Shown in pieces: positions 1 through 8,620 of a DNA stretch of 64,000 bases. The number at the start of each line of letters is the position of its first letter. The stretch's first letter is position 1. The stretch is taken from NCBI RefSeq assembly GCF_024166365.1, contig NC_064820.1, forward strand, positions 65,263,501 to 65,327,500, written 5' to 3'. Origin of the DNA: Elephas maximus indicus. Taxonomy: Eukaryota > Chordata > Mammalia > Proboscidea > Elephantidae. The translations under genes and the position numbers were made by a program. The notes under the pieces were generated by a model. The model was not told where the DNA came from. It did no database searches and saw only the letters and a program-made list of their open reading frames with translations.

Positions 1-1390
1 ATTGGTTCAACGACAGACGTATGATTGGTGGAACAGAATTGAGTATTCAGAATTAAACCCAGTCATCTATGGACAACTGATTTTTGACAAGCAGTCAAAG
101 TACATTCAGTGGGGCAGAAACAGTCTCTTTAATAAATGGTGCTGGCAAAACTGGATATTCACCTGCGGAAAAATGAAACAGGACACATACCTTGCAACAT
201 ACTCAAAACAGATCAAAGGTTTTAATATTAAACCTAAAACCAAAAAATTTCTGGAAGAAACAGAGAAAAAACTGTGAGATCTAATCTTTTGTAAAACAGG
301 ATAACAAACATAGCAATGAATACACAAATAGAAGACAAAATAGATAAATGGGACCTCATAAAAATTAAAAACTTATGCTCGTCAAAAGACTTCATTAAAA
401 AAGTAAATAGACAAACCAGACCAGGAAAAAAATCTTCAAAAATCTGATAAGGGTCCAATCTCTAAAATCTATAGAAAACTGCTATAAATCAACAACAGAA
501 AGGCAAACTCAGTCACGAAAAGGGTAAAGGACATGAAAAGAAGCTCTACCAAAGAGGATATCCCAACAGCCAAAAGTATGAAAAGCCGATCATGATCATT
601 ACCCATTAACCAAAAAAAGCCAAACCCAGTGCTTGGTTTAAACGCTTAGGACCATAGTCTCATGGGACAACTCAGTCAATTGGCAAAACATAGTTCACAA
701 AAATCATGATCTGCACCCTAGAGAAGTGAGTAGCCTCTGGGGTCTTAAAAGCTTTCGAGCAGCCCTCTAAGAAACAACTACTGGTCTGTACTTGCCAAGT
801 ACAAAACAGTAAAAAAGGTAACCAAAAGCTCAGAGAAGAAACAAGTCTACACAAGCCAGGATCTCATCTACCCTGAGACAAAAAGGACTAGATGGTACCC
901 AGCTACCACCACTGATTGTTCTGACTGGGGTCACAGTAGGTGGTCCCGGATAGATTGGGAGGAAAATGTGGAGCAGAACTCAAGTTAAAATAAAAAAAAG
1001 GCCACACAGACTGGAACAATAGAAAACAGAGGACGCCCTGAGACAGTCTTTAAACCTAGAACCGAGCCTATTCCCTGAGTTTACCTTTTAGTGAAACAGC
1101 AGAGTGGCACACAAGATAAAGGATATTACCCGTTTACGATTGGTGTTCTACTTAGAAACAATCTGTATGAGACCAAAAGGTCAGTAATTACTCACAAGCA
1201 AAGATGAGAAGGGGGCCAGCAACTACAGTACTGGAAATGGAATAAACAACACAATTAAAAGGAATGTTGACACAGTCTGATAAATGTAACTGATGTCAAT
1301 GAACAATTTGCACTGAAATTGTTAAATGGGAACCTAACTCATCATGTAAACTTTCACCAAAAACTCAATAAAATATTAGTAAAAATAAAA
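1..1390 (+). mobile_element. L1 LINE 3' portion (ORF2 end plus 3' UTR), degraded
   Basis: Positions 2-277 read as the late part of L1 ORF2p, with the typical run of an order to fill in a water/glycine-rich block (FNKWCWQNW at about residues 43-51). The following ~330 bp still resemble the ORF2 C-terminal region but carry many stops. From about 610 the sequence turns into a 3' UTR that shares phrases with other L1 tails in this window, such as the 'ggggtcttaaaagctttcgag' type block, and it ends near an A-rich AATAAA-containing tail at 1370-1390. It continues past the left window edge. It lies antisense to ERCC8, in its second intron, and ends about 300 bp from exon 2. It is an old, non-functional copy. 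Confidence 0.85.
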
Positions 1391-1684
1391 GAGCATCTAA
1401 AGACATACCCTAGTACTTAAAAGAGCTCTACATCCTAAAGAATTTAAATATTTCTGAATTAAACAATGAAATTTTTATAATAACGTAGGTTGGAAATACT
1501 TTTATTTGGCAGTATTTTGTGGGTTTGACATTCTTTATTCATTTGAAATTAATAGTTCCACATTAAAAAGGCTACGATTTTGAATTTTTACTAAATTTTA
1601 TGAACATTCTATGTAATTAATCTGAAAAAGCAAGATTTTGCTGTATCTTACTAATAAAGAAAAATGATTATATAAGAAACTTAC

Positions 1685-1782
<98 letters not shown>

Positions 1783-2369
1783 TTAGGAAAAATATAAAAA
1801 TTAAAAGGAAGAAAAGAAACACAAAAAAACTTACCTAGAAAGTAATTTAACATAAAAAATTTCCTTATTTCACCAAAATTACAAGTAGTATAAAAATCAC
1901 AAGCAATGTTTAAATCTTCTTCCACTATACATCTAAACAGCATTTAGACTGTGAGATTTTTAAAGACCTTGTAGACACTTTTAAAATATCAACGGTATTA
2001 ACAACTGAAGGCAAATAATTTCTCCTGAAGCAATTTCTTAAAATTTATTTAAAATGCTATTTTATTAAGTTTCTATGAAGAAATTTAGAGGCTGACACAA
2101 ATTTGCACGAAAAGTTAAATTCTTAAAATACACTAGTTATCTTTTGACGTAACACTTAACTGATGACACCTAGTGGAGAAAACCTTAAATTACAGAATTT
2201 TTTTTTTTTTAATTCCCTGCAGTGTTTCATAACACTTGGAAGTACAAAATGATTATGTTTAACTCAACAATTAAGCACACTGAAATAAAATCAATTAAAT
2301 ATTTATAAATACAATTAACAAATACTCTCACAAATTAAGACCTAAATAGGATTTCTGATATTTCATAGC

Positions 2370-2482
2370 TGTAAACTATCATTATCATGGTCAGGATATT
2401 TACTATGATTAAATGAGTTAATACATGAAAAGTGCTCACTACAATGCCTAGCATATAGTAATGTGCTAGTGAATGTTAATGA
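2370..2482 (+). repeat. MIR remnant
   Basis: The phrase 'gttaatacatgaaaagtgctcactacaatgcctagcatatagtaa' (2418-2461) has the layout of the MIR core and tail (aagtgct...cagtgcctggcacatagtaa). It is an ancient tRNA-SINE mobilised by L2. It is heavily diverged. Confidence 0.55.
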
Positions 2483-2547
2483 TTTGAGTTTGTCTGAGTC
2501 TGCTGGATGGTATTAGAATTTACATTAATTTAAGCAGAATAAGGAGT

Positions 2548-2728
2548 CAAAGGGTGGCATAAATAGTTAAGCACTCGACTACTAGCTGAAACGCTAGCAC
2601 TTCAAACCCATCCAGAGACAGGCCTGCCTTCTTCTGAAAGATCACAGCCTTGAAAGCCCCATGAAGTAGTTCTAGTCTGCACACACGGGGTCCCCATGAG
2701 TTGGAGTCAACTCAATGACAATGAATAA
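2548..2728 (+). repeat. AfroSINE, long (older) form, diverged
   Basis: The tRNA-like head (ggtggcataaatagttaag), a degenerate B-box region (agcacttcaaacccatcc) and the tail (ccatgagttggagtcaactcaatgacaatg) are in order. The middle section corresponding to the 'gaaagatcacagccttgaaa' segment is retained, so this is the longer class rather than the short form with the internal deletion. Confidence 0.75.
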
Positions 2729-3684
2729 CAGAATAATGTCAAAACCCGTTATTGATCAAAAAGATTCTTATTTAAATGAAATATTTTTGGCCTGTCAAAT
2801 TGTGAGTTAAAAAAAAATTTTTAATGGCAATGCACAGTGCTAGAAAAGGTACAAATTGACATTTTCGCACAGTGACAGCAGCAGTACAAATATATTTTTT
2901 GGAAATAATTTTAGCATTATTAAGTGCCTAAAGATATTCATGGCATTTTTTTCTTCTGGAAGACAGTTTAATGTCCAAATATCCAGAATAACACTTATTA
3001 GCTGTCTGACTTTGCTCTCAATAAATACTAGTAACAACTAATGTTAATTAACAGGCTACTATTTGCTGACACTGTAATAACTGGTAATAATAAGCGTAAT
3101 AATTGGTAACCCAAGTGCTAAAAACCCAGCTAAGCTACATTTGAACTTGGATATTCTTTCTCCAGACCACTATTCTGCTCTGCCATTTCTGAGCTTCTAT
3201 GTTTTCATCAGAAAATAACTTCTACAATTTTTCAATTGAAATTGTCATTTCTTCTTAAAAAGAATTTTCTAGTTGATGATTTTACAAATGACAACAGTAA
3301 TATGTGCTTTTTGTGACAAGCAAGAAAAAGCTATCATACGAACACGTATACAGGCAAAGGTCTGTCATCCCTTCCTTGAGTTCCCTTTTCCCCAACAGTG
3401 AGAAACGTGGCTTCCATTACCCTTAATATATTTACTTATTTGATCAGTTCCTCTGTCTGTAACCAATCTCCCATCTACACTGCCATTCCCTTGTCCCCAA
3501 ATGAAGCCCCCTCACATGATTACTATTCCCCTGGCTACTCCTTTTCAGTTCATTTGCACTCTCCTGCCTAACCTTAAATGTTGATGTTTCTCAGGCTTTT
3601 GACATTGAATAGCTTCTCTTCTTACTCTATAAATAGCACCTGAATGATCTCATCTCCTCCTCATGACTTCATACATCATATTAA

Positions 3685-3842
3685 ACCCACTGCCATCTAG
3701 TCTATTTCAACTCATAGCGACCCTACAGGACAGAGTAGAACTGCCCCACAGAGTTTCCAAGGAGTGCCTGGTGGATTTGAGCTGCCAACCCTTTGGTTAG
3801 CAGCCACAGCACTTAGCCACTTACGTCACCAGGGCTCCCTGT
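3685..3842 (-). repeat. AfroSINE (short form) with 10-bp target-site duplication
   Basis: Minus-strand copy. The RTE-like tail comes first in plus coordinates (actcatagcgaccctacagg), then the central 'tttccaaggagtgcctggtgg' junction of the deleted form, then the tRNA head. The sequence atcatattaa flanks it at 3675-3684 and 3843-3852 as a target-site duplication. It is inserted in the L2 remnant. Confidence 0.92.
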
Positions 3843-3996
3843 ATCATATTAAAGAGGTTTAAATTTCTCCTGAGCACCAAACTCATATGCACCCATGTCC
3901 TCCACTCTCCAACTGAATTATCTTGACAGGTTCTTCAAAATAAATGCGGACAAAATTAAAGTTATCATGTTTGCTCAAGCAAAATTTGCTCTGCCT

Positions 3997-4813
3997 TCTG
4001 GGGCCTTAAAAGCTAGCAAGTGGCCATCTAAGATGCATCAGTCGGTTTCAACCCACCTGGAGAAAAGCAAAATGAAGAACACAAAGAAAATATGAGCCTG
4101 AGAAAAAGAACTCCAAAAAGACAAACCCTTTGCTGTCGAGTTGGTTCCAACTCATAGTGACCCTATAGGACAGAGTGGAATTGCCCCATAGAGTTTCCAA
4201 GGAGCGCCCCGTGGATCTGAATTGCCGACCTTTTTGTTAGCAGCTGTAGCTCTTAACCACTATGCCACCAGGGTTTCCAAGATAAAGAAAGGGCCACATA
4301 AACCAGAGACTCCATCAGCCTGAGACCAGAAGAACCAGATGGTGCCTGGCTTCCACCAATGACTGCCCTGACAGGAAATACAACAGAGTCCCTGATGGAG
4401 CTGGAGAAAAGTGGGATGCAAACCTCAAATTCTAGTAAAAAGGCCAGGATTAATGGTGTGACTGAGACTGGAGGGACCCTCTGTTAGCCAAAAACTAAAA
4501 CCATTCCCGAAGCCCACTCTTCAGACAAAGATTGAACTGGACTAAAAGGCATAAAATGATACTGGTGAGGGCTGTGCTTCTAAGCTCAAATAGATACATG
4601 AGACTATATGGGCAGCTCCTGTCTGGAGGTGAAATGAGAAGGCAGAGGGGAACCGGAGCTAGTTGAATGGATACGGGAAATATAGGGTGGAGGAGGAGCA
4701 TGCTGTCACATTGTAGAGAGAGCAACTGGGGTCACACAGCAATGTGTATGTAAGTTTTTGTATGAGAAACTGATATGAATTGTAAACTTTCATGTAACGC
4801 ATAATTTAAAAAA
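3997..4813 (+). mobile_element. 5'-truncated L1 (3' UTR only) with ~16-bp target-site duplication
   Basis: The sequence corresponds to the 3' UTR of the L1 family also seen at 58.4-59.3 kb on the other strand: 'gggatgcaaacctcaaattct', 'ggagggaccctctgttagcc' and a terminal 'gtaaactttcatgtaacgc' before the A-run. The flanks aaaatttgctctgcct (3981-3996) and aaaattttgctccgcct (4814-4830) are a near-perfect duplication. That fixes the limits and shows a target-primed insertion into the L2. An AfroSINE later landed inside it (4122-4279). Confidence 0.88.
4122..4279 (-). repeat. AfroSINE (short form) nested in the L1 tail
   Basis: Complete minus-strand copy: tail 'gagttggttccaactcatag', the central deleted-form junction 'tttccaaggagcgcc', then 'gccgacctttttgttagcag' and 'ccactatgccaccagggttt'. 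It splits the L1 3' UTR and is the youngest layer of the nest. I saw no clear target-site duplication. Confidence 0.92.
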
Positions 4814-5536
4814 AAAATTTTGCTCCGCCTATGGAAAACCCTGTCTTAGAGAATGTCACCATCATTCACAGTTACACAAGCCGTGTATCTGACAATCATC
4901 ATTGATTCTTTTTCATCATTCATGACATCCAATCAGTGTCCACTGCTGTTCCATCTATTTCTTAAATATTTCTCATGTGTCTCTACTCTCTTCATTCCAA
5001 TTGTCATCTGCCTGGCCCAGAATTCCATCACTCTCTTCTGGACAATTAAAACTGCCAACAGTTACCTAACTTGGCTCTCAACTTCAATCCATTCTCCAAG
5101 CAGATAGCAAAATGCAACAGTTGTCATCTTATTTTACTCTCCATACCTCTTAACCACACAGGGCTGTTCCTCAGCTAGCCTCTGCCTACTTCTTCAGTGT
5201 CTTCTCTTGGTAATAGCTTCCGCTCTCCAGCTCTTTTCTCCAGTTATGCTGAATTTTGTTCAATTCCTGGCCTATGCTCTCTCTCTAAATACTGCCTGCA
5301 CACAGAATTCACTAAATATGTGGCCTGAAAGGATGAATGAATCCTTGAAGGGCAGTTATTTCTCTGGGGATGTAACATGAGGGAAAAGGAACAAAATGAA
5401 AAAGTAACCTCATTTATATTCATAGTGTCCTCACCTAAGTCCTTTTTTTGCACTCACCACCTTGCTGTTATTGTTGGTTGCCCTCACAACAACCTCATCT
5501 GTGCAAATTTTGCAGAAAGAAACACGATGACGACTA

Positions 5537-5692
5537 CTTCATTGGGTTTTCAAGGTTGCGACTCTTCGGAAGCAGATCGCCAAGCCTCCCTACCGAGGCG
5601 CCTCTAGCTGAGTTCAAATCGCCAGTCTCGGCCAGTAGTGAGCGCTTAACCTTTCAAGCGCTTAATCCAGGGATGCCTCCCAGGCGCACATA
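5537..5692 (-). repeat. Diverged AfroSINE (long form), GC-rich, next to the promoter
   Basis: The segment 'ttttcaaggttgcgactcttcggaagcagatcgccaagcctccctaccgaggcgcc' followed by 'gagttcaaatcgcc' and 'gagcgcttaacc' parallels the long AfroSINE middle and tRNA head on the minus strand. It has kept many CpGs, unlike the other old copies here, as expected if it lies in an unmethylated promoter flank. The first part is too diverged to place the tail with certainty. Confidence 0.6.
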
Positions 5693-5874
5693 AGCTGTTC
5701 AACTGTACATAGAAGATATCCTATTTTCATAAGTCACAGCAGAGGCAGAAGGCTAAGTCGAGACTGGCGGGAGCAAAGTGATAATGGGGCGGGTAAGTGT
5801 GGAGCAAGGCTAACATGACCACTGGTTTGGTCTCTTAATTGGCCTGTTGGAGAAAAAAGTAAGGCGTTCTTTAC

Positions 5875-5951
5875 CTCCGTGTGGACTCCGCTCGCCGGAG
5901 GTGAAGAGGGTCGTCCAAACCGGCTTGTCGCGCAGATAAAAACCCAAGCAT
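5875..5951 (-). CDS. ERCC8: ERCC8 coding exon 1 (start of CSA), 77 bp
   Basis: On the minus strand an ATG at 5949-5951 opens [20 protein letters not shown] followed by AESTRR. This closely matches the human CSA N-terminus, with Ala for Thr at 10, Asp for Glu at 13 and His for Arg at 17. The exon ends AG just before the donor gtaaag (5869-5874), so 77 nt are coding. Joined to the 96-bp exon 2 the frame is open. This short N-terminal tail precedes the seven-bladed WD40 propeller and is known to pack against DDB1. The start is chosen by homology and by the absence of another in-frame ATG upstream in this stretch. An out-of-frame ATG in stronger context lies 40 nt upstream (5989-5991). Confidence 0.95.
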
Positions 5952-5983
5952 CCCGTTCCCTCGAGCCGGCTTGAGCACTGGAC

Positions 5984-5991
5984 GCCGCCAT
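5984..5991 (-). promoter_or_regulatory. YY1/TISU-like ATGGCGGC element with upstream ATG of ERCC8
   Basis: On the minus strand this reads ATGGCGGC, the core of YY1 sites and of the TISU element found just downstream of TATA-less start sites. The ATG has G at -3 and G at +4. It is out of frame with the ERCC8 start and would encode a 51-codon uORF that crosses the main start, passes through the exon 1/2 splice, and stops at TGA 1742-1744. Whether it is in the mRNA depends on the start site. Confidence 0.5.
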
Positions 5992-6058
5992 GACAGGGCT
6001 TGGTCGCGGGGGCTGTAACAGCTGCGTCTTCCACTGGCCCAGCCGTGAATCCATCTGA

Positions 6059-6063
6059 CCAAT
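6059..6063 (+). promoter_or_regulatory. CCAAT box in the shared promoter
   Basis: A plus-strand CCAAT in the context 'ctgaccaatagcc' lies 108 bp from the ERCC8 start and 138 bp from the NDUFAF2 start, a usual place for NF-Y sites in divergent promoters. Confidence 0.55.
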
Positions 6064-6116
6064 AGCCAGAGCCGTTACTGAAGAGCGCGGGCATGGAGGC
6101 GGTGCTGGACCCCCGC

Positions 6117-6138
6117 GGGGCGGGGTCGGGGCGTGGGG
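6117..6138 (+). promoter_or_regulatory. Overlapping GC boxes / four-tract G-quadruplex motif
   Basis: Four runs of four G separated by C, TC and CGT (loops of 1, 2 and 3 nt) form a canonical G-quadruplex motif on the NDUFAF2 sense strand. The same bases contain Sp1-type GGGGCGGGG. It lies about 60 bp upstream of the NDUFAF2 ATG. Confidence 0.65.
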
Positions 6139-6196
6139 CGCTCCATCTGGGGCCGAGCGTCGGGCTGCTGTTCGAGCCGGGAGTTGGGCGGACGGC

Positions 6197-6323
6197 ATGG
6201 GCTGGTCTCAGCGTCTGTTTCGCTCTTTGTGGCGAGTGCTGTCAAAGGAAGTGAAGCAGCACGTGGGCACGGACCAGCTCGGGAACAAATACTACTATAT
6301 CCCGGAGTACAAGAACTGGAGAG
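6197..6323 (+). CDS. NDUFAF2: NDUFAF2 coding exon 1 (complex I assembly factor, mimitin), 127 bp
   Basis: NDUFAF2 (B17.2L) is a mitochondrial matrix paralogue of complex I subunit NDUFA12 that binds a late assembly intermediate of NADH dehydrogenase. The ATG at 6197 opens MGWSQRLFRSLWRVLSKEVK, followed by QHVGTDQLGNKYYYIPEYKNWRG. Both parts match human NDUFAF2 with scattered substitutions, including the GTDQxGNKYYY block of the NDUFA12/NDUFAF2 family. The exon ends after AAC TGG AGA G, before the donor gtgaga at 6324, so 127 nt are coding and the next codon is split 1/2. This agrees with the human gene. Only the first ~42 of about 169 residues are in the window. An out-of-frame ATG at 6093 (G at -3 and +4) would give a 53-codon uORF ending at 6254 if transcription began upstream of it. 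Confidence 0.95.
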
Positions 6324-6860
6324 GTGAGACTAGAGCTAGGGCGGCGGTTGCGTGGTCATTAAATGAGGGAAAAGTGAGAGCGTCTTGGAAACTAAAGCCA
6401 CGTGTGAGACTCCTGTTACCTGGAGAGAGATCCAGAGCTCATTCCCCCGCTGTCCCCTTTACTCTGAAGTCCGAGCTTTGCCCCAGCCTGGCTCTAGGCC
6501 CCTTCCGCTGAGTGATTTTCCGCGCAGGCGGGCTGTGCGGCCCGGCTTCGGTCTGTCCGCTGTCCCTGCGTCTCATTGCCTTCCCCAGTTGCGCCCGACG
6601 GCCGGGGCAGCGCACGCACCTTCCCTCCCAGCGCAGCACTCCACGCCTGCGGAGGACCCTTCAGTTTTAGTCCTTGGTGTTGCGTATCGTAGACAAGGAC
6701 AAATCCTTAGACGTATTTGACCAAAGGTGGCTCGGGAGGGCAGAGAAATGAATTTTTCTTTTCCTGTGTCCCCTTGTGACTCAAATCTGGTGTAATTGAG
6801 GCTGTGTATTTTCATTGCCTCCTTTTTTCTCTTGGTGGTCATCATTCTCAGCGGCACCTT
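6324..6860. other. Intron start, CpG-island shore, no repeat seen
   Basis: Moderately GC-rich sequence immediately after exon 1, with CpGs continuing to about 6620. Several open frames here are by-products of the base composition and show no family features. Confidence 0.5.
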
Positions 6861-6864
6861 AGCT

Positions 6865-7065
6865 CCCGGGAATCACCTTCCTCACAACCAAAATCTGCTA
6901 CAAGCCCATAGAACAAAACGAGAATAAATGGGCGCACCAGCCCAGGGTCGAGAAGAGGAGAGTGCTGACATGTTGTGGGGTTGGCAGCCAATCCAATACG
7001 TTTTTTGTTTAATGAGAAACTAATTTGCTCTGTAAACCTTCATCTACAGTACAAAAAAAAAAAAA
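6865..7065 (+). mobile_element. L1 3' end (5'-truncated) with poly-A tail
   Basis: The sequence ends 'gagaaactaatttgctctg' plus 'taaaccttcatctacagtac' and 13 A (7053-7065). This parallels the terminal block of the L1 tail near 4765-4800. It inserted within 0.6 kb of the NDUFAF2 first exon, in sense orientation. The 5' limit is approximate. Confidence 0.7.
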
Positions 7066-7724
7066 CCTGCTGTCAGAAGTAGGTCCATCCACCTGAAGAG
7101 TGTGCAAAGGAGATCCTAACAAGGCTCTATGTTTTCTTTCTCACCAGTTTGCATTTGAAGATTCTCTTGAGCTCTGTTTAAAGTACAGGGCTGTAAGATC
7201 AGTGTTGCTGGGTAGGATTCCTCTTCTGTGTTGTTCCGTCATCCCAGTGAAGATCTCATGCTTTGGGGTCAGACAGGCTTGGGTTAGAATCTCACCTAAT
7301 AGTTGAGGAATCACAGGCAAAGTATTTGCATCCTTCAAGTCTCAGTATTCTCACCTGAAAGGTACAAATGATAATAACGGCAATAATACTGAGAAACACT
7401 AAACCCTTTACAAAATTGTATTCTGTTTCCGGTAACTCCAGACTAATGGAACACCTTCCTTCCTCATACAGCTTATATAAACTGTATCTTATGATTTATC
7501 CCTCAAATTATTTTGCTTAGGATTTTTCGGTAACTTGCTCTAATACCTTAAACTTTTTCCACAATGAGCTTTTATATATATTTTGGCAGGTCAGGGAATA
7601 TGTCTTAACTTAAAAAAAAAAAAATGTATAGAACTAGCATGGTGGTTAAGTATTTTTTGGCACATTGCAAACAGAGGGAAAGATATTTCTTTTTGTAAGT
7701 TATCAGTAACTGAAAAATATGCAC

Positions 7725-8345
7725 AATATTTTATTGAAATATATGTGTGGTAACACCGTTTTGGTGTACAGTTTTGTGATTTTTGACAATGCACAGAGTT
7801 GTGTAACTATCACCACAATCGAGATGTAGAACAGCTCCATCATCCCAGAAATTCCCTGGTGCCCCTTAGCGATGATTCCATCACCTCATCCCCGCCCTTT
7901 GTAACCAGCCACGGATCTGTTTTCTGTCCCTATATAGCTTTGCCTTTTCCAGAATATCATGTAAATGGAATAATATACCATGTAACCTTTTCAGTCTGGC
8001 CTATTATATATCATAATAAATATGCATTGTCATACCCTGGAGCCCTGGGGGCACAGTGGTTAAGCGTTCGGCTGCTAACCAAAAGGCTGGTAGTTCGAAT
8101 CCACCAGCCACTCCTTGGAAACCCTATGGGGCAGTTCTACTCTGTCCTATAGGGTCACTATGAGTCAGAATTGACTTGATAGCAACAGGTTTATTCCATT
8201 GTATGGGTTTACCATGGTTTGTTTTATCCATTCACCAGCTGAAGGACATGTAGGTTGTTTTTGGTGATTGTGAGGAAAGCCATTATAAACATTCTCGTAT
8301 AGGTTTTTGTCTGAACATGAGTTTTTATTTCTTTTGGGTAAATAG
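7725..8345 (-). mobile_element. Old L1M-type 3' region, antisense, split by an AfroSINE
   Basis: The phrases 'ttgtgtaactatcaccacaa', 'cctttgtaaccagccacgg' and 'ttttatccattcaccagctg' are the reverse complement of eutherian L1M ORF2 end / 3' UTR sequence. The block is interrupted by the SINE at 8038-8194. It is diverged and non-coding. Confidence 0.75.
8038..8194 (+). repeat. AfroSINE (short form), complete
   Basis: The tRNA-like head is 'gggggcacagtggttaag', the B-box region 'ggtagttcgaatccaccag', the deleted-form middle 'ccactccttggaaacc', and the RTE-like tail 'gggtcactatgagtcagaat'. Little diverged. Confidence 0.93.
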
Positions 8346-8349
8346 TTAG

Positions 8350-8488
8350 GCCACCACCCATCTGTCAGTTTGTCGGACCGTGGTAGCTTGTGTGTTGCTA
8401 TGATGCTTGGAATTTATGCCGCCATCATTTCAAATTCCAGTGGGTCATCCAGAATGGACAGGTTTCAGTGGAGCTTTCAGACTAAGAC
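8350..8488 (+). repeat. Fragment of the long RTE-tailed SINE family
   Basis: The segment 'ccacccatctgtcagtttgt' through 'gagctttcagactaagac' corresponds to the central part of the longer SINE seen in reverse at 14253-14650 and 44152-44487. Both ends are missing. Confidence 0.55.
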
Positions 8489-8489
8489 T

Positions 8490-8620
8490 ACCTTTAAAGT
8501 ATTAAAATTAAAAAAACTGCCAATCTTGAATTCTATACCCAGAAAAAATATCTTTTGAAGTCAAGTAAAGGTCTTTTCAGACATTCAGTACCTTAAAGAA
8601 TTCATTTCATTGAGACCACG
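8490..8620 (+). mobile_element. Possible L1 ORF1 3' remnant
   Basis: The order of phrases (a 'aaaactgccaatcttgaattctatacccag'-like stretch, then 'cttttcagacattcag' and 'aagaattcatttc') parallels the DNA of the ORF1p C-terminal domain in old L1s. It is very degraded. Confidence 0.4.

Larger units (their letters stand above)
3480..5345 (+). mobile_element. L2 LINE remnant, interrupted by AfroSINE and L1
   Basis: Blocks at 3540-3684, 3843-3996 and 4814-5345 line up in order with the L2 3' half (for example the segments resembling 'gacatccaatcagtgtcc' and 'cttcaatccattctcca', and a 'gaatgaatcc' tail). The three blocks are contiguous in L2 once the SINE at 3685-3842 and the L1 tail at 3997-4813 are removed. 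This is the oldest layer of a nested array in ERCC8 intron 1. The left boundary is approximate. Confidence 0.7.
5850..6400. promoter_or_regulatory. Bidirectional CpG-island promoter of ERCC8 and NDUFAF2
   Basis: The first coding exons of two divergent genes sit 245 bp apart in a GC- and CpG-rich stretch, while the surrounding DNA is AT-rich. No TATA box is seen at a useful distance from either start. Elements visible are a CCAAT box at 6059-6063, overlapping GC boxes at 6117-6138, and a GCCGCCAT (YY1/TISU-like on the minus strand) at 5984-5991. The same head-to-head pair exists in human. CpG richness fades by about 6.6 kb. The transcription start sites themselves cannot be read from the sequence. 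Confidence 0.85.

Noticed and set aside
5734-6198. Minus-strand 154-codon frame across the promoter
   Set aside because: It is a GC-rich shadow, and most of it covers the intergenic promoter. Only the part starting at 5991 is of interest, as a possible uORF.
8038-8110. tRNA-like sequence with A and B box motifs
   Set aside because: It is the head of an AfroSINE with SINE middle and RTE-type tail attached, not a functional tRNA gene. The same applies to all similar heads in the window.
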